Source: Halorussus lipolyticus (GTDB taxonomy: Archaea > Halobacteriota > Halobacteria > Halobacteriales > Haladaptataceae). From it: a DNA stretch of 64,000 nt. Under the pieces are notes generated by a model. The model saw only the letters and a program-made list of their open reading frames with translations, had not been told where the DNA came from and did no database searches. Position numbers and translations under genes: made by a program. The first letter of the stretch is position 1, and every line of letters begins with the position of its first letter. Of the stretch, positions 54,619 through 63,682 are shown one piece after another. The stretch is from assembly GCF_029338375.1 (NCBI RefSeq), contig NZ_CP119807.1, positions 38,608-102,607 on the forward strand, in the 5' to 3' direction.

Positions 54619-57600
54619 TCATTCGAACTGGATGGTCACGTCGATTCCGGTGGCCGACTCGGGGACGTTCTCCAGCAGGTCCGCGACGACTTCGTGGGAC
54701 TGACCCAGTTCGAGTTGGAGGACGGTCTGGGCTTGCTGGAACTGGGCGGCCTCCTGTAGCGGACCGGGTGCCGCGCCGTTCCCGTCTGTGTTGAACGACA
54801 GCGACCCGTAGGCGACCGACCCGGATTCGTGGGACGCCTGCCACTCGGCCCGCATCTCCGAGGGACTATCGCCCTCGTACTCGAACGTCCACCCCTCCTC
54901 GGGCGGGATTCGGAAGCCAGCGCCGGGGAACCAGTCGCCGGGGTCGTCGGAACCGGTCGCGCCGACGACGTACTGGGGGTCGTCGTCGCCGAGGTGAGCG
55001 AGCAGGAAGTGTTCGACCGCAGACTCCGATTGGTCGGGCGCACACTCCCGGTGAATCGACTGGACTTGGAAGGTGGTCTCGCGTTCGAGGCCAGCAACGT
55101 GGTCCAGAATCCGGTCGCCCACGTCGTCGGGGACCATCGGCGCGACGACGACATCCGTCGGGTCCCGGTCGCCGAGGGTATTCACGTAGTTGCCGCCAGA
55201 CTTGACTCGGTAGCCATCCGAGAGCAACGAACTCACGGCGGTCCGGAAGCCAGCGTCGGTGTCGCTGTGAGGGAGATAGACGCCGGTATCGTTTCGAATC
55301 GTGGTGAGGACCTGATTGGTGTCGGCCTCACCGGCAGACCGTATCGTCTCCTCGATTCGGTCGTGGACTGTCTTCGAATCGATAGTCTCGGCGTCCGAAA
55401 CGTCCCGGAGCGTCGCGTCCGGGCGCACCTTGTCGAGGATTTCGTTCCCGCTCACCAGCACGTAGTGGTCGTCGTTCGTCAACCGCCCGGCGGCCATCTT
55501 GACCGCATCCTCGGGGTCCGTGTCTATCCGCACGTCGGTCCGCTGTCTGATGTCGAGTTCGAAGGTCCCGAGGTCCACCTCGCCGGTCCCCTCACTGAAC
55601 CGACTCCGGAGTTCCGACTCGACCTCCTCGGTCGACCACGTTTCGACGTCGCGTTCGAGGACCAGTGTGGTGTCCCGACTCAGGCCCCGGAGTTCGTCCT
55701 CGAACCCCTTCCCGTCGTGGGCCAGAACCGGTTCGTCCGACAGTCCGTCCTCGACCGCATCGACCACCGCGCGGGCGTTTCCGGGGATGGGGTAGGCCGG
55801 TTCCATCAGGAACTGCTCGTAGATGTCGTCTATGGTCGTCTCCGAGCGAGTTTCGAGTCGGTCACGAACGAGGTCCCAGACGTGTCGCTGGAGGTCGAAG
55901 GGGTCGGCCTCGACGGCGGCCGCGACGTTGCCGGCGTCCAGTTTCGGTTCCGCAGGGACGAAGTTCTCCAGCGACATCTTGGCCGCGCGGTCGAACTCGT
56001 CGAGGAGGTCGTTCCCGTCGAGTATCGCGCCGTAGGCGCTGTCCAAGCGCTCTCCGAGGTCGTCGGTGTACTCGTCGTACAGGTCGTCTATCTTGTCCCG
56101 AATCTCGTCGGACAGATTCTCGTCGCCGCGGCGAATCTCCGCGCCGATGACCTCCTTGGCCTTCCCGAGGAACTTCTCCCGTTGGTCGGACTGGGAAATC
56201 GTCTTGTCGTTTTTCGGTTGGACGAACACGAGCGTGTTGCGCCACTGGCGACCGGCGGGTTGGTTCTTGATGACCTCGGCGACGCTGTTCTCGTCCCACG
56301 GTCCGTTCTTGACGACCGTCTCGATGTTCTGGTTGTCGGGGACGCTTTCGAGTTCGCCCGTGACGTTGAACCCGACTGCGTGGGACCCCGCGCCGAACAG
56401 GTCTTCGACGGCCTCGCCGATGAGTTCCAGCGCGTCGTCGTCGTCCACGTCGCGGGCGGCGTTCTTCACGAGCGAGCGCGGATTCTCGTCCTCGCGGATG
56501 ACGTATCGGTCCTCGGTGCGCCAGAGGTGATACACCTCGCCCTGCAGGCGTTCGAGGTCCACGATGATGTCGTTGATTCGGTCGCCGACGTGGTAGGTGC
56601 CCAGAACGATGTCGGAGGTGGTCGCGCCCTCGGCGAGACCGGGGGTGAGCGAGTAGACGAGGACCGTGCTGAGGATGGGCCGACCGTAGTCGATGTCGGC
56701 GTCGGCGAGTCGCTCCACGATGTCATCGAAACACCGGTCGGGCCGGGAGTGTTCGACGTTGATGCGCGTGAGTTCGTCGTTGTACTCGACCGCATCGACT
56801 TCGCCGTGAGTCACGAGGTCGGTTTCCTGATAGGTATCGACCAGTACCTTCGCAAACAGATAGAGCATGCCGCGGGTCGCGCCCGACTCGGTTTCCGCGA
56901 AGTAGCGCGTCTTCAGCGAGTCGATGAGAACCGGGTGGAAGGGGTAGGTGTCGTACATCTCCTCGCGGAGGCCGTCGGGGAGGTCCACGTAGTCGGTGTC
57001 GGCGTAGGCGTCGATGTACTGGTCCACCAGCGAGCGCATCGCCGAGCGGTCGTCGATGGAGTCCACGAGGCGGTGGCGAAGCACGTCCCGAATGGCCACC
57101 TGATTCGACATGTTGACCTGCACGCGGCCCGGTTCCCGTGAGAGGATGTCGTGAACGTCCGACCCCTCGCGGAGGACCGAGACGAACGCGAACAGTTCGG
57201 TGTCGGGCCGAGAAGTGGTCTCGAACAGCGCCTGTAGGAACCCCCGGTTGGCGTCCTTGCGCCGACCGCTCAGCGACCCGAACCAGTCTTCGAGTTCGTC
57301 GGCGAAGAACGCGACGGTCCGGTCGCCGACGGCCTCCTGAATCACGTCGATGGTGGGATAGCCGCCCTCCTCGTCGTATCGCTCCTCGTCGGGTTCGTAG
57401 TCGAGGGCCTCGAACAGCGGTTCCCAGAGGTACTCGTACTGGGATTTCTGGAGCGAGACGACGACCGGGAGCGCGTCGTCCGACAGCGCGTCGGCGAGGC
57501 CCTCGATGCGACCGTCGGCCCACGACCCCACGACCTCGGGCGACTGGAAGCAGTGATAGAGCGCCACCATCTGGTGGGACTTCCCGGTACCGTAGGGACC

Positions 57601-57849
57601 GTACATCTCGTGGAGGCGATTGTTGTCCTCGCCCCGGAGGGTGTCGCGCAGTCGCTTCAGGGAGTCTTCGAGGCCGCCGGTCAGCAGGGTGCGGTCGAAG
57701 AACCGCTCGGCGTCGGATTCCAGCGTGTCCGAGTCGCTATCGACATCGTAGAGACGAATCTGCCCCTTGATGAGGCTGTCACCCTCGGTGAGTTCGGGGC
57801 TGAGGGTCAGCACGTCGTCGATAGCGTCGAGAGGTGCGTGGGTACTCAT
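54619..57849 (-). CDS. DUF499 (BrxC/PglY-like) ATPase
   Basis: A protein of about 1076 residues of the DUF499/COG1483 large ATPases. Walker A MYGPYGTGKSHQ is at residues 82-93, and Walker B VAFFADELEDW is at about 179-189. The large C-terminal part, with alternating alpha/beta segments (EVESELRSRF, TFEYEGDSPSEMRAEW), is family-specific. Related proteins in BREX (BrxC/PglY) are ATPases required for both methylation and phage exclusion. The ATG at 57849 is chosen over an in-frame GTG four codons upstream. It follows methylase 3 by 225 bases and precedes methylase 2 by 40. Confidence 0.9.
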   Translation of the reverse strand: MSTHAPLDAIDDVLTLSPELTEGDSLIKGQIRLYDVDSDSDTLESDAERFFDRTLLTGGLEDSLKRLRDTLRGEDNNRLHEMYGPYGTGKSHQMVALYHCFQSPEVVGSWADGRIEGLADALSDDALPVVVSLQKSQYEYLWEPLFEALDYEPDEERYDEEGGYPTIDVIQEAVGDRTVAFFADELEDWFGSLSGRRKDANRGFLQALFETTSRPDTELFAFVSVLREGSDVHDILSREPGRVQVNMSNQVAIRDVLRHRLVDSIDDRSAMRSLVDQYIDAYADTDYVDLPDGLREEMYDTYPFHPVLIDSLKTRYFAETESGATRGMLYLFAKVLVDTYQETDLVTHGEVDAVEYNDELTRINVEHSRPDRCFDDIVERLADADIDYGRPILSTVLVYSLTPGLAEGATTSDIVLGTYHVGDRINDIIVDLERLQGEVYHLWRTEDRYVIREDENPRSLVKNAARDVDDDDALELIGEAVEDLFGAGSHAVGFNVTGELESVPDNQNIETVVKNGPWDENSVAEVIKNQPAGRQWRNTLVFVQPKNDKTISQSDQREKFLGKAKEVIGAEIRRGDENLSDEIRDKIDDLYDEYTDDLGERLDSAYGAILDGNDLLDEFDRAAKMSLENFVPAEPKLDAGNVAAAVEADPFDLQRHVWDLVRDRLETRSETTIDDIYEQFLMEPAYPIPGNARAVVDAVEDGLSDEPVLAHDGKGFEDELRGLSRDTTLVLERDVETWSTEEVESELRSRFSEGTGEVDLGTFELDIRQRTDVRIDTDPEDAVKMAAGRLTNDDHYVLVSGNEILDKVRPDATLRDVSDAETIDSKTVHDRIEETIRSAGEADTNQVLTTIRNDTGVYLPHSDTDAGFRTAVSSLLSDGYRVKSGGNYVNTLGDRDPTDVVVAPMVPDDVGDRILDHVAGLERETTFQVQSIHRECAPDQSESAVEHFLLAHLGDDDPQYVVGATGSDDPGDWFPGAGFRIPPEEGWTFEYEGDSPSEMRAEWQASHESGSVAYGSLSFNTDGNGAAPGPLQEAAQFQQAQTVLQLELGQSHEVVADLLENVPESATGIDVTIQFE

Positions 57850-58074
57850 GTGCTTCGACACGAGGTCCGAACTCCTTATGAAGGTGTGGAAACGCGACGG
57901 CGACCCGGCGCTCGCCCCCGAGAGCGCCCGCCGACCGGCGACTCAGACGCTCCTCGCTGGCGAGGAGTCACCCCGAGGACGCCCCGCACGTCGGCACCCC
58001 GGCGCGGTCGGTCACGAGGCCGAGGCCCGACGCGAGGGACCGACGCCGGTCGGGCGACCCGCCTGCAAGCAGAC

Positions 58075-60744
58075 TTACTCGGTGAACTCCGCGAGGGTCG
58101 CGTCGAGGCCGAGCATCTTGAGGTAGGTCCCGTCGCCGGTGGCGTCGGCCAGTCCCTCGCAGAGTTCCTGCAACTCGTCGGTGGACCACCGGTCGAGGTA
58201 CTCGGCGGTGGACTTGTCGTGTTCGTAGCGGTACCGCAGGAAGTGCGTCCGGTCGAGGTCGGTCACGTCGCCGTTCCCGTCCTCGACTTTGGACTGGACG
58301 TAGGCCTGTCGCTGTTCGTCGCGCCAGTCGCCGAGGACGAACTCGTCGCCATCGACGCGGAACAGGCGCTTCTCGCGCAGTTCCTCCTCCGAGGAGTCGC
58401 TCCGGCGCAGGAGTTTGTTCAGGTTGTTGTAGGTCGGGTCGGCCTCCCGGAGGAGGTCCAGATACACATCGTCCTCGCCCAGCGCGTCGTCTTGGAGGAT
58501 ACCGTAAATCTCCTCGACGGCCTCCTTGGCGGTCATGATGTCGCCTGACCGGCGGACCTCGCCGTGGTGCTTGGAGTACTCGGCGAAACACGCCCCCATC
58601 TCGATGACGCCCATGTCGCCGCGCTTGAGGTCCTCGCGCTCCTCCAGCGCGTCCTGCAAGTCGTCGAGTTCGTTCCGGATGTCGATTCGAAGCCGACGCC
58701 AACTGATGGGCGTGCGGTCGTCGGTGGGTCTGGCGACGATAACGATGTCGAACGAGACGGCCTCGCCCCCGATGAACTTGTTCAAGTCGGAGTTGATTGG
58801 GTAGGTCGCGGTCACTTCGAAGCCGGTCTCGCACAGCGATTGGAGGAGTTCACCCCACGATTCTTCGTCGCTGTGATGGTAGGTGAACGCCAGCACGCCG
58901 TCGTCTTTCAGCGCGTCGTTGACCACCGAGAGGGCTTCGCCCATCTCGTGTTCGAAGTCGTCGGTGGTCTTGTCGAGGTAGGGGTTCGTGACGATGGATT
59001 CGGCCCGCGGGGTCTTCTCGCGGTCGAAACCGGGGTACTCGTCTTCGAGGAGAATCTTCTGCCAGACGTAGAAGTAGTCGGCCACCTCCGAGTAGATGAT
59101 GTTGTCGTAGTAGGGCGGGTCGGTAATCACCGCGTCGTACTCGTCCTCGGCGGAGATGTTCCGCATGTCGTCTTGGTAGACCTCCGAATCGAGACCGATG
59201 GGTTGGGCGAACTCGTCGGTTTCGATGGTCTCGCCGTCCTCGATGTAACGGTCAGTCGGGGCGTTGGCGTACTCAACCGCACTTTTCACCATATCGTAGA
59301 TGGATTCGAATGTACCACGACCAAACGTTGCCCCCCAAACGTTACCCTCACACGGGGTTTGTGGTGGGTCAAACGAATTAGTCTTAAATAGATGTTGTAT
59401 TTTGTTATAGCTCTGGTCGTATCCAGTAAACTCGTTATTAGTGCAGAGCGTGTTGCTGAACGCAACTAACAGCAGTTCACGGAGGTTATCTGACGAAATG
59501 TCATTGATAGAACGAAGAAGTTTGGCTAAACTGAGTAACTGACGTTGGTTGAATAGGTCCGTCCACTCCTCGTACCCGTGGTCGAACACCGGATTCCGCT
59601 CCGAGGTCATGTGACCCGGCGGGATTTCCTCGTCGGGCACGTACTCGTGGAGGTCGGTCCGCGTCTGCCACTCGCGTCTGGCCTCCTCGAATAGTCGTTT
59701 GTCGGCGGCCTCGGCCTGCTTGTACCCCTTGTGGGCGCTCTTGTCCAGACCCTGTTGGTCGCACTCCTCGCAGTAGTATTCCACCGCGTAGAGTCGCAGG
59801 TCGTACCCGCCCTGCTCCTGAATCCCGTCCGTGATGGACTCCTTCTGCCCGCACTCGGGACAGTTGTAGTACCCGCCGCGACTCACGTTGCCCTCCTCGG
59901 GCACCCACTCGTGGCCGCAGTCGTCGCACTCGCTGTCGTCCTGCCAATCATCGACCAGCGTGACCGCGCCGCAGTCCGGACACAGGCAGTTGTACTTGTC
60001 GTCGTTGTCGTACCGACCCTTCGCCACGCGGTAGTCCTTGAACAGCGGCACCGTGTGCCCGCAGGAGACGCAATCGAGTTCCTTCACCCAGAAGTTGTAC
60101 ATCACGTCCGCGTCGTGGTCCTCGCGGGCCTCGTGGTCGCCGTTGGGACAGGGCGTCCGGTAGTACTGGGTTATCTCGTCCGCCACGTCGTCTCTGACCT
60201 GCTCGAAGGCGCGTTCTAACTCCTCGACGCTGGTCTGGCCCGCTTCGAGTTCCTTCTTCGTGACGAACCACGCGACGGGGTTGAGGTCCACGCCGACCGT
60301 CTCCGCGCCGAAGCGCGAGGACTCGACCAGCGAGGTGCCACCGCCCATGAAGGGGTCGAGGACTTTCTTGTCCGCGACGCGAACGTCCTTGGGGTAGAAC
60401 TCCCACAGCGACTCGGGGTCCTCCATATCGACTTCCGAAATCTTCTCTGCGAGGTCCTCGCGGGTCCGCCCGGCGCTCCCGAGGGTCTGGTTCCGACCGG
60501 GTTCGTACACCTCGAAGTCCTCGGGGTCCATGTCGTCGTCCAGCAGTGCGTAGAGGGCAATCGCGCGGAACAGACACCCCGGTCGGCGCGCCCACCACTT
60601 GTGCATCGTGTAGATGGGTCGATACCACTGCTTGGCGCGGCCCTCCTTCTCGGCGATTTCGTTCACCCGCTCGATGGGAAACCCGCGCTCGATGGGGAGT
60701 TCCGTTCGCCCCTCCTCGTCGTCGGACTGGTCCTGCTTCGACAT
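58075..60744 (-). CDS. DUF1156 DNA methyltransferase 3
   Basis: An 889-residue near-copy of methylase 1. Both share the N-terminus, SAM motif DPFMGGG (residues 130-136), zinc ribbons CVSCGH/CPDCG/CDDCGHEW/CPECGQ and DPPYYDN (542-548). They differ mainly in one block (residues 375-497, bases 59254-59622), where identity falls sharply. In that block the DNA is much AT-richer, about 42% G+C over 59341-59460 by hand count, than the flanking gene. A 20-residue gap after residue 200 is the other change. A TATA-like TTTAAATA about 38 bases upstream of the ATG starts the methylase 3 - DUF499 - methylase 2 - small-protein unit. Confidence 0.9.
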   Translation of the reverse strand: MSKQDQSDDEEGRTELPIERGFPIERVNEIAEKEGRAKQWYRPIYTMHKWWARRPGCLFRAIALYALLDDDMDPEDFEVYEPGRNQTLGSAGRTREDLAEKISEVDMEDPESLWEFYPKDVRVADKKVLDPFMGGGTSLVESSRFGAETVGVDLNPVAWFVTKKELEAGQTSVEELERAFEQVRDDVADEITQYYRTPCPNGDHEAREDHDADVMYNFWVKELDCVSCGHTVPLFKDYRVAKGRYDNDDKYNCLCPDCGAVTLVDDWQDDSECDDCGHEWVPEEGNVSRGGYYNCPECGQKESITDGIQEQGGYDLRLYAVEYYCEECDQQGLDKSAHKGYKQAEAADKRLFEEARREWQTRTDLHEYVPDEEIPPGHMTSERNPVFDHGYEEWTDLFNQRQLLSLAKLLRSINDISSDNLRELLLVAFSNTLCTNNEFTGYDQSYNKIQHLFKTNSFDPPQTPCEGNVWGATFGRGTFESIYDMVKSAVEYANAPTDRYIEDGETIETDEFAQPIGLDSEVYQDDMRNISAEDEYDAVITDPPYYDNIIYSEVADYFYVWQKILLEDEYPGFDREKTPRAESIVTNPYLDKTTDDFEHEMGEALSVVNDALKDDGVLAFTYHHSDEESWGELLQSLCETGFEVTATYPINSDLNKFIGGEAVSFDIVIVARPTDDRTPISWRRLRIDIRNELDDLQDALEEREDLKRGDMGVIEMGACFAEYSKHHGEVRRSGDIMTAKEAVEEIYGILQDDALGEDDVYLDLLREADPTYNNLNKLLRRSDSSEEELREKRLFRVDGDEFVLGDWRDEQRQAYVQSKVEDGNGDVTDLDRTHFLRYRYEHDKSTAEYLDRWSTDELQELCEGLADATGDGTYLKMLGLDATLAEFTE

Positions 60745-61147
60745 GGGTCGGACGTACCCGTCCCTTCCTGTAGAGAGTATTTAAAGGGTGCGCACCGCCG
60801 CCGGGCCGTCGCTCCACCGTGCGCGAGTCTCCGCCGTTCGGCGGAGCGGTTCGACGGGGCGGTTCGGCGAAGCGGGTCGAAGGGTGCAGTTCGACGGGTG
60901 GTGTCCCGACTGCTCCTCGGGCCGAAGAACAATCTCTACATTTCCTAAAGAATTGTATAGTTATGCGAACCGCGTCCGGGCGGTGACGGGGATTTCGGGT
61001 GCGTCGTCGTGACCGCACTCGCCGGTCTCCTTCGTGGTCGGACTCGTTGCTCGATTATTGCTCAATATGAGTTGTCCCGCTCGCGAGGCCCCGGTCCGAC
61101 CGACGAACCGAAACCGTATCCACGCCCGTCGTGGCTACGAGTAACCG
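60745..61147. other. 403-base divergent gap with AT-rich element
   Basis: No gene is supported. It contains the methylase 3 promoter, imperfect CGGTTCG-rich repeats at about 60840-60890, and an AT-rich element CTCTACATTTCC then TAAAGAATTGTATAG at 60934-60965, which resembles the one at 35134-35166. Confidence 0.5.
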
Positions 61148-62059
61148 ATGGACCTCCCGCTCGACCCGACCACGACCGACGCATCACCGCAAGCACTCGT
61201 CCGAGGCCTCGATTCGAGGTCCGCCCGCCGCCGCGTGCTTCAGTCGGCCGACATCGACATCGACACTGCCGCCCGCGGGTTCGCCGCGGTCCTCGACGAA
61301 CTCTCTCGAATCGAACTCCGGCGCGCCGCCTCGCAACTCCGCTTCGCGGGCGCTCGGACGGTCTACTACTACCGAATCGACGGATTGCACCGCGTCTCGC
61401 CCGACGGCGCGACCGGTCGGGCCGGGGACGCCGACTCGGCGGGCGTGTACGGTTCCGAGGTCCGGACCGTCGTGAGCGACCACGGTCGAATCTTCGTCGT
61501 CTGCGCCGTCCCCGAGACTGGGACCCAGACCCAACTCGCCATCTCGGACGACGAGAGGCCGACGACCGTCGCCGTCTTCGAACCGACGACCCAACTTCTC
61601 GCCGTGCGCGCACCCGACGGCGACACCGCCGATGCGACCGTTAGAGCCGTGTCGGATTACTTCGAACTCGACGGCGGGACCCGCGTTTCGTTCCTCGACG
61701 GCGGATTCCGCGGCCGGTTCGAGGACGCCTGCGTCGAGGGCTACTCGACGCTCCGACTCCGGAACACCGACCGAGGAGACGACACGAGAGCAATCGAGGT
61801 CCGGTCGGAGGAGTCCGACGACCACGCCGACGTTCTCAGCGACGCCATCGTCAGGGACCTGCTCCGACGCCGTGACGCCGAACTCGACGCTGTGACGGGC
61901 CTCGTCTCGGTCCCGACCGACGTTCGGGCCGACGAGGACGACGGCCCCCTGCGCCCCCGAGTGACGATTGGCTTCCCCGAGGGGCGCGTGACCTTCGAGC
62001 AGTTCGTCCCCGAGAGCGTTCTCCTCGCGGTTGACGACGCGGTTCGCCGAGCGCTCTGA
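61148..62059 (+). CDS. Acidic hypothetical haloarchaeal protein
   Basis: A 303-residue soluble protein rich in Asp, Arg and Ala. The first part is helical (ALVRGLDSRSARRRVLQSA, AAVLDELSRIELRRAASQL) and the rest is beta-rich (VRTVVSDHGRIFVVCAV, TTVAVFEPTTQLLAVRA). I do not recognise a family or catalytic motif. Strong third-position GC bias supports real coding. It follows the island boundary, is transcribed away from it, and has no visible link to the defence genes. Confidence 0.65.
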   Translation: MDLPLDPTTTDASPQALVRGLDSRSARRRVLQSADIDIDTAARGFAAVLDELSRIELRRAASQLRFAGARTVYYYRIDGLHRVSPDGATGRAGDADSAGVYGSEVRTVVSDHGRIFVVCAVPETGTQTQLAISDDERPTTVAVFEPTTQLLAVRAPDGDTADATVRAVSDYFELDGGTRVSFLDGGFRGRFEDACVEGYSTLRLRNTDRGDDTRAIEVRSEESDDHADVLSDAIVRDLLRRRDAELDAVTGLVSVPTDVRADEDDGPLRPRVTIGFPEGRVTFEQFVPESVLLAVDDAVRRAL

Positions 62060-62209
62060 GAGGTCCTCGGCGAGGAGGCGCTCTCGACACCCCCGGCGCT
62101 CGGACCGTCGCGGATTCGGGGCGGGGAACCGACTCTACCGCCGTGCGGACACCGTACCTCCCTGCCGGTTGCTGAACCCTTTTCCGACCGTCGTTCGTAC
62201 CCCCGACCG

Positions 62210-63223
62210 ATGATGACCGACTCGGAAGCACTCGACCTCGATTTCGTACAACTCGGCGGGACCGGCATCCAGACCAGCGAACTCCAGTTTGGCACGTGGC
62301 GCTTCGGCAAGGAGACCGAGGAGGGTAACGTCGAAATAGACGAGGACCGCGCCTACGAACTCTTGGACGCCTACGCCGACGCTGGCGGGCGATACATCGA
62401 CACCGCCGACGTGTACGGCAGAGGAAAAGCCGAGGAGTGGATAGGAAACTGGCTCGCAGACCGCCAGCGCGAGCGGTTCACCGTCGCGTCCAAAATCTAC
62501 TGGCAGATTCGGGACGGCGACCCCAACAGTCGAGGTACCAACCGCAAGAACATCCGCCACCGAGTTGACGAGATTCTGGACCGCCTCGACACCGACTACA
62601 TCGACGTGCTGTACATCCACCGGTGGGACGACCAGACCGACGCCCGCGAGATGATGAAGACGCTGAACGGTCTCGTGGAGGCCGGGAAGGTCCACTATCT
62701 GGGGGCCTCGACGCTCCGCCCGAATGCGTGGAAAGTGGCGAAGGCCAACCAGATAGCCAAGTCGGAAGGGTGGGAACCGTTCACGGTCCTCCAGCCGCGG
62801 TACAACCTCGTGGACCGCGAAATCGAAGGAGACTACTTGGAGATGGCCCGTCAAGAGAATCTGGCCGTCTGTCCGTGGAGTCCCCTTGGACAGGGCTTCC
62901 TGACCGGGAAGTACTCCCGCGACGAGGGCCTGACCGGCGAGTCGCGCGCTGTCGAATCGAGTCGCTTCGAGGAGTCGTACCTGACCGAGGAGAACTTCGA
63001 CCTGCACGACGAACTCGACGCGGTGGCCGACGAAGTGGACGCGACCCCGGCCCAGACCGCGCTGGCGTGGCTTTCCCACCGCGACGGCGTGACCGCGCCC
63101 ATCGTCGGCGCTCGCACTATCGAGCAGTTGGACGAAAATCTCTCCGCCGCCGCAATCGACCTCTCGGACGAGCAGGTCGAGCGCCTCACCGAGGCCAAGG
63201 GCGGCCCCTACGCCGGCCTCTGA
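62210..63223 (+). CDS. Aldo/keto reductase
   Basis: A 337-residue TIM-barrel oxidoreductase. The catalytic Asp-Tyr pair is in DTADVYGRGKAEEWIG (residues 64-79), Lys is in FTVASKIYW, and His is in VLYIHRWDD. NADP-binding elements include VCPWSPLGQGFLTGKY and the C-terminal IVGARTIEQLDENLSA. It reduces carbonyls with NADPH in the cytoplasm; the substrate is unknown. Two ATGs stand in tandem at 62210 and 62213 and either could start. Confidence 0.88.
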   Translation: MMTDSEALDLDFVQLGGTGIQTSELQFGTWRFGKETEEGNVEIDEDRAYELLDAYADAGGRYIDTADVYGRGKAEEWIGNWLADRQRERFTVASKIYWQIRDGDPNSRGTNRKNIRHRVDEILDRLDTDYIDVLYIHRWDDQTDAREMMKTLNGLVEAGKVHYLGASTLRPNAWKVAKANQIAKSEGWEPFTVLQPRYNLVDREIEGDYLEMARQENLAVCPWSPLGQGFLTGKYSRDEGLTGESRAVESSRFEESYLTEENFDLHDELDAVADEVDATPAQTALAWLSHRDGVTAPIVGARTIEQLDENLSAAAIDLSDEQVERLTEAKGGPYAGL

Positions 63224-63253
63224 GGTCGGCGACGGCGGTGCTTGCGGGCGAAA

Positions 63254-63682
63254 TCAGCTCTCTAAGGTCGCGTCGAGCGTGATTTCCGGCCCGGCCAGCG
63301 CCTTCGACACCGGGCAGTTGTCCTTGGCGCGCTGGGCGAGTTCGTCAAAGGTGTCGTCGTCGATGTCCGGAACCGAGGCGTCGAGCGTCAGGTCGATGCG
63401 GGGAATCTCGAACCCGCCGCCGTCGGCCCTGTCGAGATGCACGTCTGCCGAGGTGTGGAGGCGCTCGGGTTCGTAGCCCTCGTCTTCGAGGAAGGCCGTC
63501 AGTTGCATCGAGAAACACCCCGAGTGGGCCGCCCCGATTAGCTCCTCGGGGTTGGTTCCCTGTTCGTCCTCGAACCGCGTCGGAAACCGAAAGGTCCCCT
63601 CGATTTGGCCGCTCTCGGTCTCGAAGTCGCCGCTTCCGTCCTTTCCGCCTTCCCACGTGGTTTCGGCCTGTCTGGTAGGCAT
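63254..63682 (-). CDS. osmC: OsmC-family peroxiredoxin
   Basis: A protein of about 142 residues with the OsmC fold and both redox-active cysteines: the first in GAAHSGCFSMQL near residue 57, the second in KDNCPVSKAL near residue 121. It reduces organic hydroperoxides. The N-terminus (TTWEGGKDGSG) and central TNPEELIGAAH are also typical. I use the ATG at 63682, because an AT-rich stretch (CTTAAGGAAATA on the plus strand) lies about 28 bases upstream and the open frame beyond has no family match. Confidence 0.87.
   Translation of the reverse strand: MPTRQAETTWEGGKDGSGDFETESGQIEGTFRFPTRFEDEQGTNPEELIGAAHSGCFSMQLTAFLEDEGYEPERLHTSADVHLDRADGGGFEIPRIDLTLDASVPDIDDDTFDELAQRAKDNCPVSKALAGPEITLDATLES

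Noticed and set aside
54829..57141. 770-codon plus-strand frame
   Set aside because: It is antisense to the DUF499 ATPase. Val/Gly/Arg-rich composition is typical of a shadow frame.
42445..60744. Assignment of the island as DISARM
   Set aside because: There is no DUF1998 protein (DrmB) and no PLD nuclease (DrmC). The methylases are DUF1156 type.
42445..60744. Assignment as canonical BREX
   Set aside because: PglZ, BrxA, BrxB and BrxL are absent from the island and its flanks.
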